Source: Candidatus Poseidoniaceae archaeon
Lineage (GTDB): Archaea; Thermoplasmatota; Poseidoniia; Poseidoniales; Poseidoniaceae
Assembly (NCBI GenBank): GCA_030747785.1
Contig: JASLKC010000021.1
Location: forward strand, 1 to 47,528
Direction of reading: 5' to 3'
DNA length: 47,528 nt
This document shows positions 39,801-47,528 of this stretch, piece by piece. Positions within the stretch are counted from its first letter, which is position 1. Each line of letters opens with the position of its first letter. The notes under the pieces were generated by a model, which was given only the letters and a program-made list of their open reading frames with translations, did not search any database and was not told where the DNA came from. Both the position numbers and the translations under genes were made by a program.

Positions 39801-40967
39801 ATGGCGCGACTCCTCTTGTTCGGCGGTAAAGGAGGAGTTGGTAAGACTACGACTTCATCTGCTACCGCTGTAGCCCTTGCAGATGCTGGTCTACGGGTCT
39901 TACTTGTCAGTAGTGATCCGGCACACAGCACCTCGGATAGCTTAGGAGTCGAACTCGGCCCTACCCCCACTGAAGTGAAGGAAGTTCCAGGTCTATTCGG
40001 GTTAGAACTTGACCCTGAGGCCAGAATATCGGATTACATTCCGAAATTAAGTGAATCCCTAGGGCCATTAATGGGTGGGGATGAACCCGATCTGAATGCC
40101 TCGGAAATGGTATTACCTGGCCTAGATGAAGCAATGGCTTTCGATGAATTACTCAAGCATTTGGAAAACCCCTCATGGGATGTAGTAGTCTTTGATACAG
40201 CACCTACGGGCCATACACTTCGCTTCTTAGCTCTACCAGAAATAATAGAGAAGTGGTCTTCTAAAATTATCAAACTTCACCGAATGACTGGCGGCATTAG
40301 AGCAATGATGTTTGGAGCGAAAGATGGGGAGAAAATGCGTGTTGAACTCGAAAAATTCCGGCGTCGTGTATTACATGTGCGCAGAATTCTTTCCGACCCT
40401 GAACTTACCAGATTTACCTTAGTTACAATACCGGAAAAAATGGGAGTAAATGAGACTGTTAGAGCATATGAAGCGCTAATCGACTTCGATTTACCCGTTA
40501 GTGGCTGTGTAGTAAACAGGATCACACCAGAACTCGACCATCCATTCATCCAAAGACGTATTGAAGGTGAAAGAAATCATATTGATTCACTAAAAGAAGC
40601 CCTTCCTGCATTGGATTTTACCGAAATTGAACTCAGAGATTCTGATGTTCATGGAATTGACTCTCTTAGAGAGATTGGGTCTTTAATGCACGGTAATATA
40701 GAATTGGAAGAGGGGTTAGGTCCATTCAAAATCGGGCTTGGGCTAGAGGCTAGTAGAGGCACTTGGAAAGATGGCGATATTGTCTACCTTCATCTGCCTG
40801 GAATAGATCGTGAAGACCTATCGCTTCGAAGTGAGGATGGCACCCTATTCGTCGGAGTCAATGAAAGGGAACATCCTGTTCAGTTTGACCGCCCTGCAAA
40901 GGCGAGTGAGGTCAAAGCAAAACTAGAGGAAGACATCTTACGACTAACATTCCCTGTAAGGGAATGA
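39801..40967 (+). CDS. Get3/ArsA-family targeting ATPase with HSP20-like C-terminus
   Basis: This 388-residue SIMIBI ATPase has the deviant Walker A GGKGGVGKTTT (8-18), switch I DPAHSTSDS (39-47) and switch II DTAPTGHTLR (132-141). Eukaryotic Get3 and archaeal Get3 move tail-anchored proteins to the membrane; ArsA exports arsenite. There are no ArsA-like paired cysteines and no Get3 CxxC for zinc; the only visible Cys is in SGCVVNR. The Met-rich helical insert lies near 150-190 (HRMTGGIRAMMFG). Residues about 305-388 form an ArsA_HSP20-type beta domain. The SRP54 gene follows after 39 bases, so membrane-protein targeting is the better call than arsenic resistance. Confidence 0.88.
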   Translation: MARLLLFGGKGGVGKTTTSSATAVALADAGLRVLLVSSDPAHSTSDSLGVELGPTPTEVKEVPGLFGLELDPEARISDYIPKLSESLGPLMGGDEPDLNASEMVLPGLDEAMAFDELLKHLENPSWDVVVFDTAPTGHTLRFLALPEIIEKWSSKIIKLHRMTGGIRAMMFGAKDGEKMRVELEKFRRRVLHVRRILSDPELTRFTLVTIPEKMGVNETVRAYEALIDFDLPVSGCVVNRITPELDHPFIQRRIEGERNHIDSLKEALPALDFTEIELRDSDVHGIDSLREIGSLMHGNIELEEGLGPFKIGLGLEASRGTWKDGDIVYLHLPGIDREDLSLRSEDGTLFVGVNEREHPVQFDRPAKASEVKAKLEEDILRLTFPVRE

Positions 40968-41006
40968 GCCGTTGGGTTCAAACCACATGCACTTGTCGCC
41001 GATTGC

Positions 41007-42371
41007 ATGGCACTCGAGGGTCTATCGAGAGGTATCTTCTCTGCACTCGGGTTATTGAAGAGCAAAAGAAAGCTCGACGAAGCGGAACTAAAGGATATGT
41101 TACGCTCGTTACGAAGGGCTCTCCAAGAAGCGGACTTCAACGTTCGTCAGACAAAGGAAATCACTGACCGCCTTGAGAATCGTATGCGAGAAGAAGAGGC
41201 TCGGCCAGGCGTTAATCTCCAAACTCATGCAATGAACATCCTGTACACAGAACTTGTGAGGATGCTCGGCCCTAGCAGAGAGGTTAGACCCCATCAATCA
41301 ACTATCTTGATGGTAGGGCTGTACGGAAATGGAAAAACTACTACTACGGCAAAATTGGCAGAGTGGTATCGTCGAAGGCACGGTGTAAGAGTCGCGGTTA
41401 TCGAGGCCGACGTACACCGTCCGGGCGCTTACAATCAATTATCGCAATTATTGGAAGATTCAACCGTGGAGGTATATGGTGAACCGGATAATACCGATGC
41501 CGTCGAGATTGTTAGAAATGGTCTGAAGGCAAACGCCGCTGCAGATTTAGTCATCATTGATACTGCGGGGCGTCACAAACTCGACCAGGAACTCGTTGTA
41601 GAACTCGAGGATATTGCTGAAATTGCAAATGCAAATGAGCGGTTTCTTGTAATCGACGCACAGGTAGGTCAATCCGCTGGTCCAGTTGCGGCCAATTTCC
41701 ATGACTTAGCAGGTGTTACTGGAATTGTAATCACCAAATTGGATGGTACAGCACGTGGTGGTGGAGCGCTCTCAGCAGTTGCAACTACTGGTGCACCAGT
41801 GATGTATATAGGAACTGGAGAGAAAGTATCCGATCTTGAGAAATTTGAGTCAGACCGCTTTATCTCACGCCTTCTTGGCATGGGTGATATCAAGGGACTA
41901 ATCGACCTTGCACCAGAAGATATGGACGAGGAGGAGGCTATGCGCCTCACTCAAAGAATGATGAGTGGTCGCTTTACTCTCAACGATATGTATGCTCAAA
42001 TGGAAATGATGTCAAAGGTTGGAACTATTGACAAATTACTCTCATTCCTACCATCGGGAATGTTTGGTGGAATGGGGGCTATGGGTAAGGCTCAGAAAGA
42101 GGCTATGCAAGGAAACTTAGACCGCTACCGAGTCATTATGGATTCCATGACGAACTGGGAAAAAGATGAGCCTGCCAAAATCAAAGCTGAGAGAATTAGT
42201 AGAGTTGCAAGAGGTTCAGGTGTCCGAGAAAAGGATGTACGCGAACTAATCGCTCAGTGGAATCGCTCACGAAAGATGATGAAGGGTATGAGTGGAAATA
42301 GGAAACTCAACAAACAAATGAAGCGCATGATGCGAGATACCGATATGGATCTCGAAGGCTTCGAAATGTAA
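41007..42371 (+). CDS. srp54: Signal recognition particle GTPase SRP54
   Basis: This 454-residue protein has the N domain (1-95), G domain with GLYGNGKTTT (104-113), DTAGR (185-189) and TKLDGTARGGG (243-253), and a Met-rich M domain (about 310-454) with FGGMGAMGKAQ and the RNA-binding SGVREKDVRELI helix-turn. G1 is usually GLQGSGKTTT, so Tyr and Asn replace Gln and Ser here. SRP54 binds signal sequences and 7S RNA, then docks with FtsY. No strong ribosome-binding site precedes the ATG. It is followed by the convergent ProRS gene after 2 bases. Confidence 0.96.
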   Translation: MALEGLSRGIFSALGLLKSKRKLDEAELKDMLRSLRRALQEADFNVRQTKEITDRLENRMREEEARPGVNLQTHAMNILYTELVRMLGPSREVRPHQSTILMVGLYGNGKTTTTAKLAEWYRRRHGVRVAVIEADVHRPGAYNQLSQLLEDSTVEVYGEPDNTDAVEIVRNGLKANAAADLVIIDTAGRHKLDQELVVELEDIAEIANANERFLVIDAQVGQSAGPVAANFHDLAGVTGIVITKLDGTARGGGALSAVATTGAPVMYIGTGEKVSDLEKFESDRFISRLLGMGDIKGLIDLAPEDMDEEEAMRLTQRMMSGRFTLNDMYAQMEMMSKVGTIDKLLSFLPSGMFGGMGAMGKAQKEAMQGNLDRYRVIMDSMTNWEKDEPAKIKAERISRVARGSGVREKDVRELIAQWNRSRKMMKGMSGNRKLNKQMKRMMRDTDMDLEGFEM

Positions 42372-42373
42372 TG

Positions 42374-43912
42374 TCAGTAGGTTTTGGCCAGTAGGACTCG
42401 TCGAGTTGTAGGCTTGCCTGACATGAAACAAGGGCGCTCTTCAGAATACGGCTCTGTAGCATCTCCAAGGAAAGAAAGACCTGTAGTCCGCTCGATTGTC
42501 TCCGCATGAGAATCTGTACCGTCAAAGGCCATTTCGTATATCTTTCCATCTTCAACAGCACCTAAATCCGTCAAAGGTTGAATCACATCACTGGAATGTG
42601 AGTTTGCACGTTCGCGTAATTCATTCGCAATTTCATTGAGAACAATATTACATTGAGCCACAATATCATCCATCGGCAGTGGTTTCTTTCCACCAGTACG
42701 TAGAGCGGCAAATGCCGTCCCGTTTTCAATGTCTCTCGGTCCAATATCAAGGCGAAGAGGTACACCTTTAATTTCCCAATCGAAATACTTCTGTCCCGCA
42801 CGAATATCTCTGCTATCGACCTTGACTCTTAAGCCGGCAGATTTGAGAGTGTTAGCAATTTCTTCAGCCTTACCAATAGTATCGACATCAGAGTTCTTGC
42901 GAATCATCGGACAAATTACAATCTGGAAAGGTGCAATGGCAGGAGGCATAATCAAACCATTATCATCACCATGCATGCCTACTATTGCTCCAAGTAGCCT
43001 CTCAGACATCCCATAGGTAGTCTGGTGGCAATGCTGTTGCTGAGCATCTAGATTCTCATAGGTGAGGTCGAATGCTTTTGCCCACTGGTCACGATAATGG
43101 TGGCAAGATGCAACTTGTAATGTGCGACCATTAGGCATTATTGCATCAATAGCGATTGTATACCATGCGCCAGGGAAGGTATCCCATACGGGGCGTTTCG
43201 CTTTGATGACAGGTAGGCATAAATCATGCATTAAATTATCAACAATTTCTAGGTCCTGTGCAATCTGTCTACTTGCACAATCCTCGTCGACATGAGCTGT
43301 ATGTGCTTCGAAAAAGTGAATTTCACGTACTCTGATAAACGAACGAGTTTGTTTAGTTTCGTAACGGAAAGTGTTGACCATTTGGTATACTTTTAGTGGT
43401 AAATCCTTGTGTGATCGAACCCAAAGTGGAAACATCGTATACATTGCAGTCTCCGATGTTGGACGCAAGAACATTGGAATATCCAAGTCGTTCTCACCCG
43501 CGTGTTTTACCCAATATACTTCCTTCATGAAGCCGCCTTCTTCTTCCTCACCTCGCAAATCATCAGGGTCTACGCCCTCTTCTCTCGCCCTCTTCAAGCG
43601 AGCAACTAGGGCGTTTTCCTTTTCCAATAGGTTCTCAGGAATCAGTAGTGGGAAGTTAACTTCCTCATGATCTGTACGCTCCATCTCCGCATGGGTCAAG
43701 GAATCGATAAGTCGCATGGTTTTCCACCCATACGGCCTCCATACATCCATTCCTTTGATTGGGTATCTCTTATCCACAAGTTCGGCTGCTTCGACAATAA
43801 ATGGGTACCACGCGTTGAAATCATCCATCTTGGATGGAATCCCGCGCTTGGCTTTCCCGCCTGCCATGTATCGAGCCTCCATTGGAGGCTGTTCATCAAG
43901 ATGCCGACTCAT
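42374..43912 (-). CDS. proS: Prolyl-tRNA synthetase (archaeal/eukaryotic type)
   Basis: A 512-residue class II synthetase with the archaeal/eukaryotic form (no editing insert), a C-terminal zinc-like extension and a terminal Tyr. LRPTSETAMY and NTFRYETKQTRSFIRVREIHF cover motif 2; the anticodon domain starts near APFQIVICPMIRK. The protein ends GKPTTRRVLLAKTY, with the conserved last Tyr. The first 25 residues are extra compared with many archaeal relatives, and the start at 43912 overlaps the stop of the upstream small membrane protein by 4 bases, which implies coupled translation. A start at MDDFNAWY is also possible. Confidence 0.95.
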   Translation of the reverse strand: MSRHLDEQPPMEARYMAGGKAKRGIPSKMDDFNAWYPFIVEAAELVDKRYPIKGMDVWRPYGWKTMRLIDSLTHAEMERTDHEEVNFPLLIPENLLEKENALVARLKRAREEGVDPDDLRGEEEEGGFMKEVYWVKHAGENDLDIPMFLRPTSETAMYTMFPLWVRSHKDLPLKVYQMVNTFRYETKQTRSFIRVREIHFFEAHTAHVDEDCASRQIAQDLEIVDNLMHDLCLPVIKAKRPVWDTFPGAWYTIAIDAIMPNGRTLQVASCHHYRDQWAKAFDLTYENLDAQQQHCHQTTYGMSERLLGAIVGMHGDDNGLIMPPAIAPFQIVICPMIRKNSDVDTIGKAEEIANTLKSAGLRVKVDSRDIRAGQKYFDWEIKGVPLRLDIGPRDIENGTAFAALRTGGKKPLPMDDIVAQCNIVLNEIANELRERANSHSSDVIQPLTDLGAVEDGKIYEMAFDGTDSHAETIERTTGLSFLGDATEPYSEERPCFMSGKPTTRRVLLAKTY

Positions 43913-44457
43913 CTACGCAACGCGATGATGAATAGCAGGGCACTTGCGACAACCGCAATATAATCAGGGATGCCCATTGTTGGGAATGCATGAGACCAAC
44001 CAAGGTGGTTATCCAATTCCCAAATCGATGCCCAATTTATTCTAGTCATACCATCGACGCATTTGTCAGTAGCGCACATATTTCCAAATAGCATTCCGAA
44101 TACTCCGAAAATATTTGCAATTGAAATTACTAGTGAGGCAAAACTGAAGAGTTTGAGTTTACCTCTTCCGCCTTTCGAACTGGGTTGACTATCTGGGATT
44201 AGCGATAGAGAGGGAAGGGGCAAAGGGGTAGAACCAGGAACAACCTCGACCATGCTCATCAAACTAGGTGTTGCGCCATCGGCACCAGCTAATTCGGGCA
44301 ATCCTGTAGCAGCACTTGGCTTAACAGGGGTAATCGGCTCAATTGAAAGACCAAAAATACGTTCAGCAAGGCTGGATAGCATTGGATCTGAAGCAATTTC
44401 TGCCTCATCAATATCGCCATCAAGTAGACGCTTTACCTTGTCATCTCTGGCCGGCAT
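43909..44457 (-). CDS. Membrane protein of unknown function upstream of ProRS
   Basis: Started at the ATG at 44457, eight bases after GGAGG, the protein is 182 residues; the ATG two codons earlier touches that site. It has a soluble N-terminal part of about 95 residues with a short acidic opening and a Pro/Ser-rich linker (VVPGSTPLPLPSLSL). A membrane helix (about 102-122) follows, then a loop with two Cys (CATDKC) and a last helix (about 162-180). No family is recognised. The layout suggests two helices with a 40-residue outside loop that may be disulfide-linked. It is coupled to ProRS by a 4-base overlap. Confidence 0.7.
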   Translation of the reverse strand: MPARDDKVKRLLDGDIDEAEIASDPMLSSLAERIFGLSIEPITPVKPSAATGLPELAGADGATPSLMSMVEVVPGSTPLPLPSLSLIPDSQPSSKGGRGKLKLFSFASLVISIANIFGVFGMLFGNMCATDKCVDGMTRINWASIWELDNHLGWSHAFPTMGIPDYIAVVASALLFIIALRR

Positions 44458-44511
44458 CACCATCTCCTCCAGAAGAGGCTTCCGCGGGGCTTACCTATCA
44501 ATAGTATGGTT

Positions 44512-45171
44512 TCAAGCATTTCCCGCCGCTTCGACCTCAGCCCAATCTCTCATGAAGCCATCAAGGCCCTTATCAGTGAGCGGGTGGCTGATTAGTTGCT
44601 TGAAAATCTTAGTAGGCATAGTAACTGTATGTGCTCCGAGTTGCATACATGCAAGAACGTGAGTCGGGTGGCGAATGGAAGCCGCTAGAACTTTTGTAGT
44701 GACGCCGTAATTATCCCATGTAGCCATAATTTCCGCAATCAATGCCATACCATCGGACCCAGTATCATCTATGCGACCTATGAACGGAGAAACATAAGTT
44801 GCTCCAGCCTTAGCGGCCATCAAGGCCTGAGATGCAGAAAATACGAGAGTGACATTTGTCTTTATTCCAGCAGCCGTAAGAATTTTGGTTGCAGCCAGAC
44901 CTTCAGCAGTACAAGGAATCTTGATGATTACATTGTCTGGGAGATCAGCCTTCAATGCCTTTCCTTGCTCAACCATACCTGCGGTATCAAGAGCTGTTAC
45001 CTCTGCAGAAATTGGCCCAGAACATATCTCAGCAATTTCTGCTACTACTGTTTTGAAATCCCGCCCGCTCTTTTTGATTAGGCTAGGATTTGTGGTGACG
45101 CCGTCGAGGATTCCCCAGGCGGCAATTTCTCTAATTTCGTCAACATCGGCGGTGTCCAGAAAGAACTCCAT
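44512..45171 (-). CDS. tal: Transaldolase of the small (FSA-like) class
   Basis: From the ATG at 45171 ([13 protein letters not shown]) the protein is 219 residues, the length of small transaldolases and fructose-6-phosphate aldolases. The Schiff-base lysine is K84 in IIKIPCT; TTNPSL (26-31) and [11 protein letters not shown] are family motifs. Two positions separate activities: E57 in SAEVTA and F129 in SPFIGR match transaldolase (Glu/Phe), where E. coli FSA has Gln and Tyr. So transaldolase is the better call. It follows the transketolase halves by 26 bases and together they make a non-oxidative pentose phosphate operon. Confidence 0.92.
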   Translation of the reverse strand: MEFFLDTADVDEIREIAAWGILDGVTTNPSLIKKSGRDFKTVVAEIAEICSGPISAEVTALDTAGMVEQGKALKADLPDNVIIKIPCTAEGLAATKILTAAGIKTNVTLVFSASQALMAAKAGATYVSPFIGRIDDTGSDGMALIAEIMATWDNYGVTTKVLAASIRHPTHVLACMQLGAHTVTMPTKIFKQLISHPLTDKGLDGFMRDWAEVEAAGNA

Positions 45172-45197
45172 GTTACTTGGCGGGCATAGGGGGTGCT

Positions 45198-46136
45198 TCA
45201 ATCCTTCCGCAGAATTGCCCTCTTTGCTGCAGCCACAATGTGACGGGCATTGATTCCCATCAATTCCAACATTTCATCGGCCTGTCCAGATTCTCCAAAC
45301 CGATCTGGAACTCCAACTCTCTCCAATGGCACGGGTGTTGTTGACATTAGGTGTTCAGCAACAGCGCCTCCAAGTCCACCGATAATAGAATGGTCTTCGG
45401 CAGTAACAATAGCACCGCATGTCGCTGCCTGTGAATCTACAAGAGCGCCGTCGAGAGGTTTGATTGTATGCATGTCTACTACACTGGCTGAAATTCCTTC
45501 TGCAGCAAGTGCATCAGCTGCTGCTAGAGATTCACTCACCAATACTCCACATGCAATAATCGCAACATCTGTACCATCGCGCAAGGTAATTCCTTTGCCG
45601 ATTTGGATTTCTGATTCTCTACCATCGTAGAGAACAGGAGTTTTATTGCGCGCGGTACGCATGTAAGAAGGCCCTCCTAACGCTGGGAGTTGCTTGGTAA
45701 GTTCCCGTGTAGAAACATCATCACAGGGATGCATGACAACGACATTTGGTAGAGTTCGATAAATCGCAAGGTCCTCGATCGATTGCGCAGATGAACCATC
45801 GGTTCCAGTGTGGGTGCCACCATGCGAGCCACAAAGATGTACGGCTAGGTTTGGACGAGCCACTCCATTTCGCATTTGTTCGAAGGCACGCTCTGTAAAT
45901 ATTGCAAAGGTACTCGCAAATGGAATAAATCCACTGGAAGCGAGTCCGGCGCCAACAAGAAGCATGTTTTGTTCACTAATTCCACACGAAACTGTTCGCT
46001 CAGGGTATGCTTTCCTGAAATGTAGGGATTTGGTAGACTTCCCGAGGTCAGCCTCTAGAACTACTACTCTATCATCATCTGCGATATCCAATAATGCCTG
46101 ACCATAGCCATCTCGTGTAGCAGCCATACGGGTCAT
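45198..46136 (-). CDS. tktB: Transketolase, C-terminal subunit
   Basis: The 312-residue protein holds the pyrimidine-binding and C-terminal domains of transketolase. Family features are [14 protein letters not shown] (19-32), [15 protein letters not shown] (about 52-66), [11 protein letters not shown], the [15 protein letters not shown] loop and the ATG-to-end TKC domain starting near [12 protein letters not shown]. It pairs with the thiamine-pyrophosphate subunit encoded just upstream; the two genes overlap by 4 bases (ATGA). Separate halves are common in archaea and some bacteria. Confidence 0.94.
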   Translation of the reverse strand: MTRMAATRDGYGQALLDIADDDRVVVLEADLGKSTKSLHFRKAYPERTVSCGISEQNMLLVGAGLASSGFIPFASTFAIFTERAFEQMRNGVARPNLAVHLCGSHGGTHTGTDGSSAQSIEDLAIYRTLPNVVVMHPCDDVSTRELTKQLPALGGPSYMRTARNKTPVLYDGRESEIQIGKGITLRDGTDVAIIACGVLVSESLAAADALAAEGISASVVDMHTIKPLDGALVDSQAATCGAIVTAEDHSIIGGLGGAVAEHLMSTTPVPLERVGVPDRFGESGQADEMLELMGINARHIVAAAKRAILRKD

Positions 46137-46951
46137 GCAGTCACCCCCAATTCGGATAATGCTTGAGCTAATTGCTCATCAGAAGGCGCAGCCCCGTGGA
46201 ATGCAGGATTGTTTTCCATGAATGAAACACCCTTGCCTTTCACAGTATTTGCAACAACAACCGCAGGTCGGTCAGTGATTGTGTCCATCCACTCGATAGC
46301 GTCGACAATCTCAGACATATTGTGTCCATCTATTTCTTTTACAGCCCAGCCGAAAGCACTCCACTTTGCTGGAATATCGAACATTCGCATCTGAACTTCA
46401 CAGAAATCATCATTCTGAATTCGATTTCTATCGACGAATACCTTGAGATTGCCCAGTTCGTGGTGAGCCGCTCCCATTGCAGCCTCCCAGATACTTCCTT
46501 CCTGTAATTCACCATCTCCTAGCATAACATATGCATTCCTTTGGCTACCTTCAATTCGGGCTGCAATAGCACAACCCATTCCAAATGAAAGTCCCATTCC
46601 AAGGGAGCCTGCACTGAAATCAACGCCAGGGCACCACTTCATGTCAACATGGCCTTGGCAAACTCCGCCAAGGACTCGATAAGATTCTAAATCCGCATGT
46701 GAAATGAATCCCATCTCAGCAAGTAACGCATACATACCGGGTGATGCATGTCCTTTTGATAGAATAAAACGGTCCCGATCTGTCCAATTAGGCTCGTTGG
46801 GATTAACTCGCAGGCGACGTCCGTATAGTGCACTTAGGATGTCTATTTCAGAGAGTGAACCTCCTGGATGTCCCGCTTGGGCACGATGTGTCATTCGGCA
46901 GATTTCTACACGACACCTACGTGCCATGTCCTCAAGTTCATCAATACTCAT
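46133..46951 (-). CDS. tktA: Transketolase, N-terminal (thiamine diphosphate) subunit
   Basis: From the ATG at 46951 (MSIDELEDMARR) the protein is 272 residues; the frame reaches back three codons to a TTG. HRAQAGHPGGSLSEIDILSALYG (21-43) is the N-terminal signature, the thiamine-diphosphate motif is GDGELQEGSIWEA to DRNRIQNDD, and KGHASPGMYAL is present. The enzyme moves two-carbon units between sugar phosphates. It opens the operon tktA-tktB-tal. A perfect inverted repeat lies 22 bases before its start. Confidence 0.94.
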   Translation of the reverse strand: MSIDELEDMARRCRVEICRMTHRAQAGHPGGSLSEIDILSALYGRRLRVNPNEPNWTDRDRFILSKGHASPGMYALLAEMGFISHADLESYRVLGGVCQGHVDMKWCPGVDFSAGSLGMGLSFGMGCAIAARIEGSQRNAYVMLGDGELQEGSIWEAAMGAAHHELGNLKVFVDRNRIQNDDFCEVQMRMFDIPAKWSAFGWAVKEIDGHNMSEIVDAIEWMDTITDRPAVVVANTVKGKGVSFMENNPAFHGAAPSDEQLAQALSELGVTA

Positions 46952-46972
46952 TTCGGACAAAGAAACCCCTAC

Positions 46973-46989
46973 CGGGTTTGTTCCCTCCG
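46973..46989. terminator. Inverted repeat between the OPT gene and tktA
   Basis: AAACCC (46973-46978) pairs with GGGTTT (46984-46989) around CTACC. It is 23 bases after the OPT stop codon on the minus strand and is followed by TTTCTTTGT-like sequence, so termination of the OPT transcript is likely. It also lies 22 bases before the tktA start and could act there instead. Confidence 0.45.
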
Positions 46990-47012
46990 ACTATGGCCTT
47001 TCATCGTTTTGT

Positions 47013-47528
47013 TCAAGTTCGAGGTGGAGTGAATACACCTTTCAGTCTAGTCAACGCATCACTGAGTACATTGATGAAGTCGTTTAGGAGGTTTCCTTTG
47101 CGCGGTAGAGCTCTTGAGGCGAGAACTATGAATACCGCAACAAACCATCCAAAGAACAAGAGTGACATCGTGCTACCAAGTGTGCCTCCAACAAGTTTGG
47201 AAGGATCTAAACCAGCGACGATGAATATGGCCAACAAGACTCCCATCAGTGACTCTCCAGCAATGAATCCCGCACCTATCAATACCCCGCGGTCCTGCAC
47301 TTCTTGGACTGCATTCTTTGCTTCGGGCGAAGGTTCGCCTTCGAGTGTACCATCAATTCTCAGTCGAGCACCTGAAAGTAGTACGTGGGAAATTATTCCG
47401 CCACCAATAATTGGTACGGAAAGATAGAGTGGCAAATATATTCCAATTGCGACACTCATTACTGGCATCTTTAGGCGTACTAGAATTACTGCGATTACTG
47501 CACCTAGGAGCACCATTTGGAGGTTTAG
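47013..47528 (-). CDS. OPT-family oligopeptide transporter, C-terminal part (5' end missing)
   Basis: The frame continues past the window edge without a stop, so only the last 172 residues are visible. Four or five hydrophobic segments are seen. The conserved OPT segment RGVLIGAGFIAGESLMG (about 50 residues after a loop with EPSPEAKNAVQEVQ) resembles the G-x-G-[LF]-I-A-G-E-x-x-x-G signature of the oligopeptide transporter family. Bacterial and archaeal members take up small peptides or metal-chelates with protons. The last residues (LTRLKGVFTPPRT) are soluble. The N-terminal half lies in the next window. Confidence 0.85.
   Translation of the reverse strand, partial: LNLQMVLLGAVIAVILVRLKMPVMSVAIGIYLPLYLSVPIIGGGIISHVLLSGARLRIDGTLEGEPSPEAKNAVQEVQDRGVLIGAGFIAGESLMGVLLAIFIVAGLDPSKLVGGTLGSTMSLLFFGWFVAVFIVLASRALPRKGNLLNDFINVLSDALTRLKGVFTPPRT

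Noticed and set aside
39801-40967. Arsenite-pump ATPase (ArsA) reading of the Get3-like gene
   Set aside because: Arsenite-binding cysteines are absent, no arsenic genes are nearby and SRP54 follows, so membrane targeting fits better.
44512-45171. Fructose-6-phosphate aldolase (FSA) reading of the small transaldolase
   Set aside because: Glu57 and Phe129 replace the Gln and Tyr that mark FSA, and transketolase genes are adjacent.
1-47528. tRNA, rRNA, 7S RNA or RNase P RNA genes
   Set aside because: Gaps are at most about 115 bases and none showed a T-loop GGTTCRA with matching acceptor stems; SRP54 is present but its RNA is not nearby.
1-47528. Mobile elements, defence island or provirus
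   Set aside because: No transposase, integrase, restriction or phage-like gene, no terminal repeats and no CRISPR array were found; gene content is housekeeping throughout.

Overview
The window is a gene-dense stretch of archaeal chromosome. Almost every base lies in a coding region, no gap exceeds about 115 bases, and genes often overlap by 1 to 4 bases. The archaeal assignment rests on marker genes read directly from the sequence: EF-2 with a diphthamide histidine, Dph6, archaeal S12/S7/L37Ae, the exosome Rrp4-Rrp41-Rrp42, SBDS, 20S proteasome alpha, prefoldin beta, the KEOPS subunit Pcc1, TiaS, RFC large subunit, SRP54 and an archaeal/eukaryotic-type prolyl-tRNA synthetase. Moderate GC and the mix of archaeal housekeeping genes with bacterial-looking additions (fatty-acid desaturase, very long Lhr helicase, full OPT transporter, Asp-rich giant surface protein) suggest a planktonic euryarchaeon such as marine group II (Poseidoniales). 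That placement is inference, not proof.

Layout. 1-710: the end of a prenyl diphosphate synthase. 693-5791 (minus): a str-type operon S12-S7-(desaturase)-EF-2-MOSC, with the desaturase inserted between S7 and EF-2. 5907-8177 (plus): a UbiD-family decarboxylase and a helical-repeat protein. 8169-14777 (minus): the proteasome-exosome superoperon psmA-SBDS-rrp4-rrp41-rrp42-L37Ae-pcc1-prefoldin beta-DHH phosphoesterase-helical protein. 14840-16885 (plus): Dph6 and PurB. 16888-20880: small membrane proteins, a CBS protein, a RecA/KaiC-like protein with a broken P-loop, TiaS and a GmhB-like phosphatase. 20956-25250: an archaeosortase-family protein facing a roughly 1120-residue lectin/LamG/PPC/EF-hand surface protein. 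25341-30992 (minus): Lhr helicase and, in front of it, a ferredoxin. 31070-34286 (plus): GlyRS and RfcL. 34287-39722 (minus): TrkH, TrkA, an anchored transglutaminase-like protein and a membrane protein. 39801-42371 (plus): Get3/ArsA and SRP54. 42374-46951 (minus): ProRS, a small membrane protein, and transaldolase with split transketolase. 47013 to the end: the C-terminal part of an OPT transporter.

Themes. Most genes serve protein synthesis, folding, targeting and turnover, and RNA processing. EF-2 and a diphthamide-pathway enzyme both lie here, and the two membrane-targeting ATPases (Get3 and SRP54) sit side by side. The transketolase halves and a Glu/Phe-type transaldolase form a compact non-oxidative pentose phosphate operon. 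The less ordinary parts are the desaturase in the ribosomal operon, the archaeosortase with the giant surface protein, the Trk-transglutaminase operon, and the ATPase-like protein without a Walker A lysine. I found no tRNA, rRNA, CRISPR array, insertion sequence or recognisable defence island. Several gene starts were moved downstream of the longest open frame because an ATG with a Shine-Dalgarno sequence or a family-typical N-terminus lies there; each entry says so.
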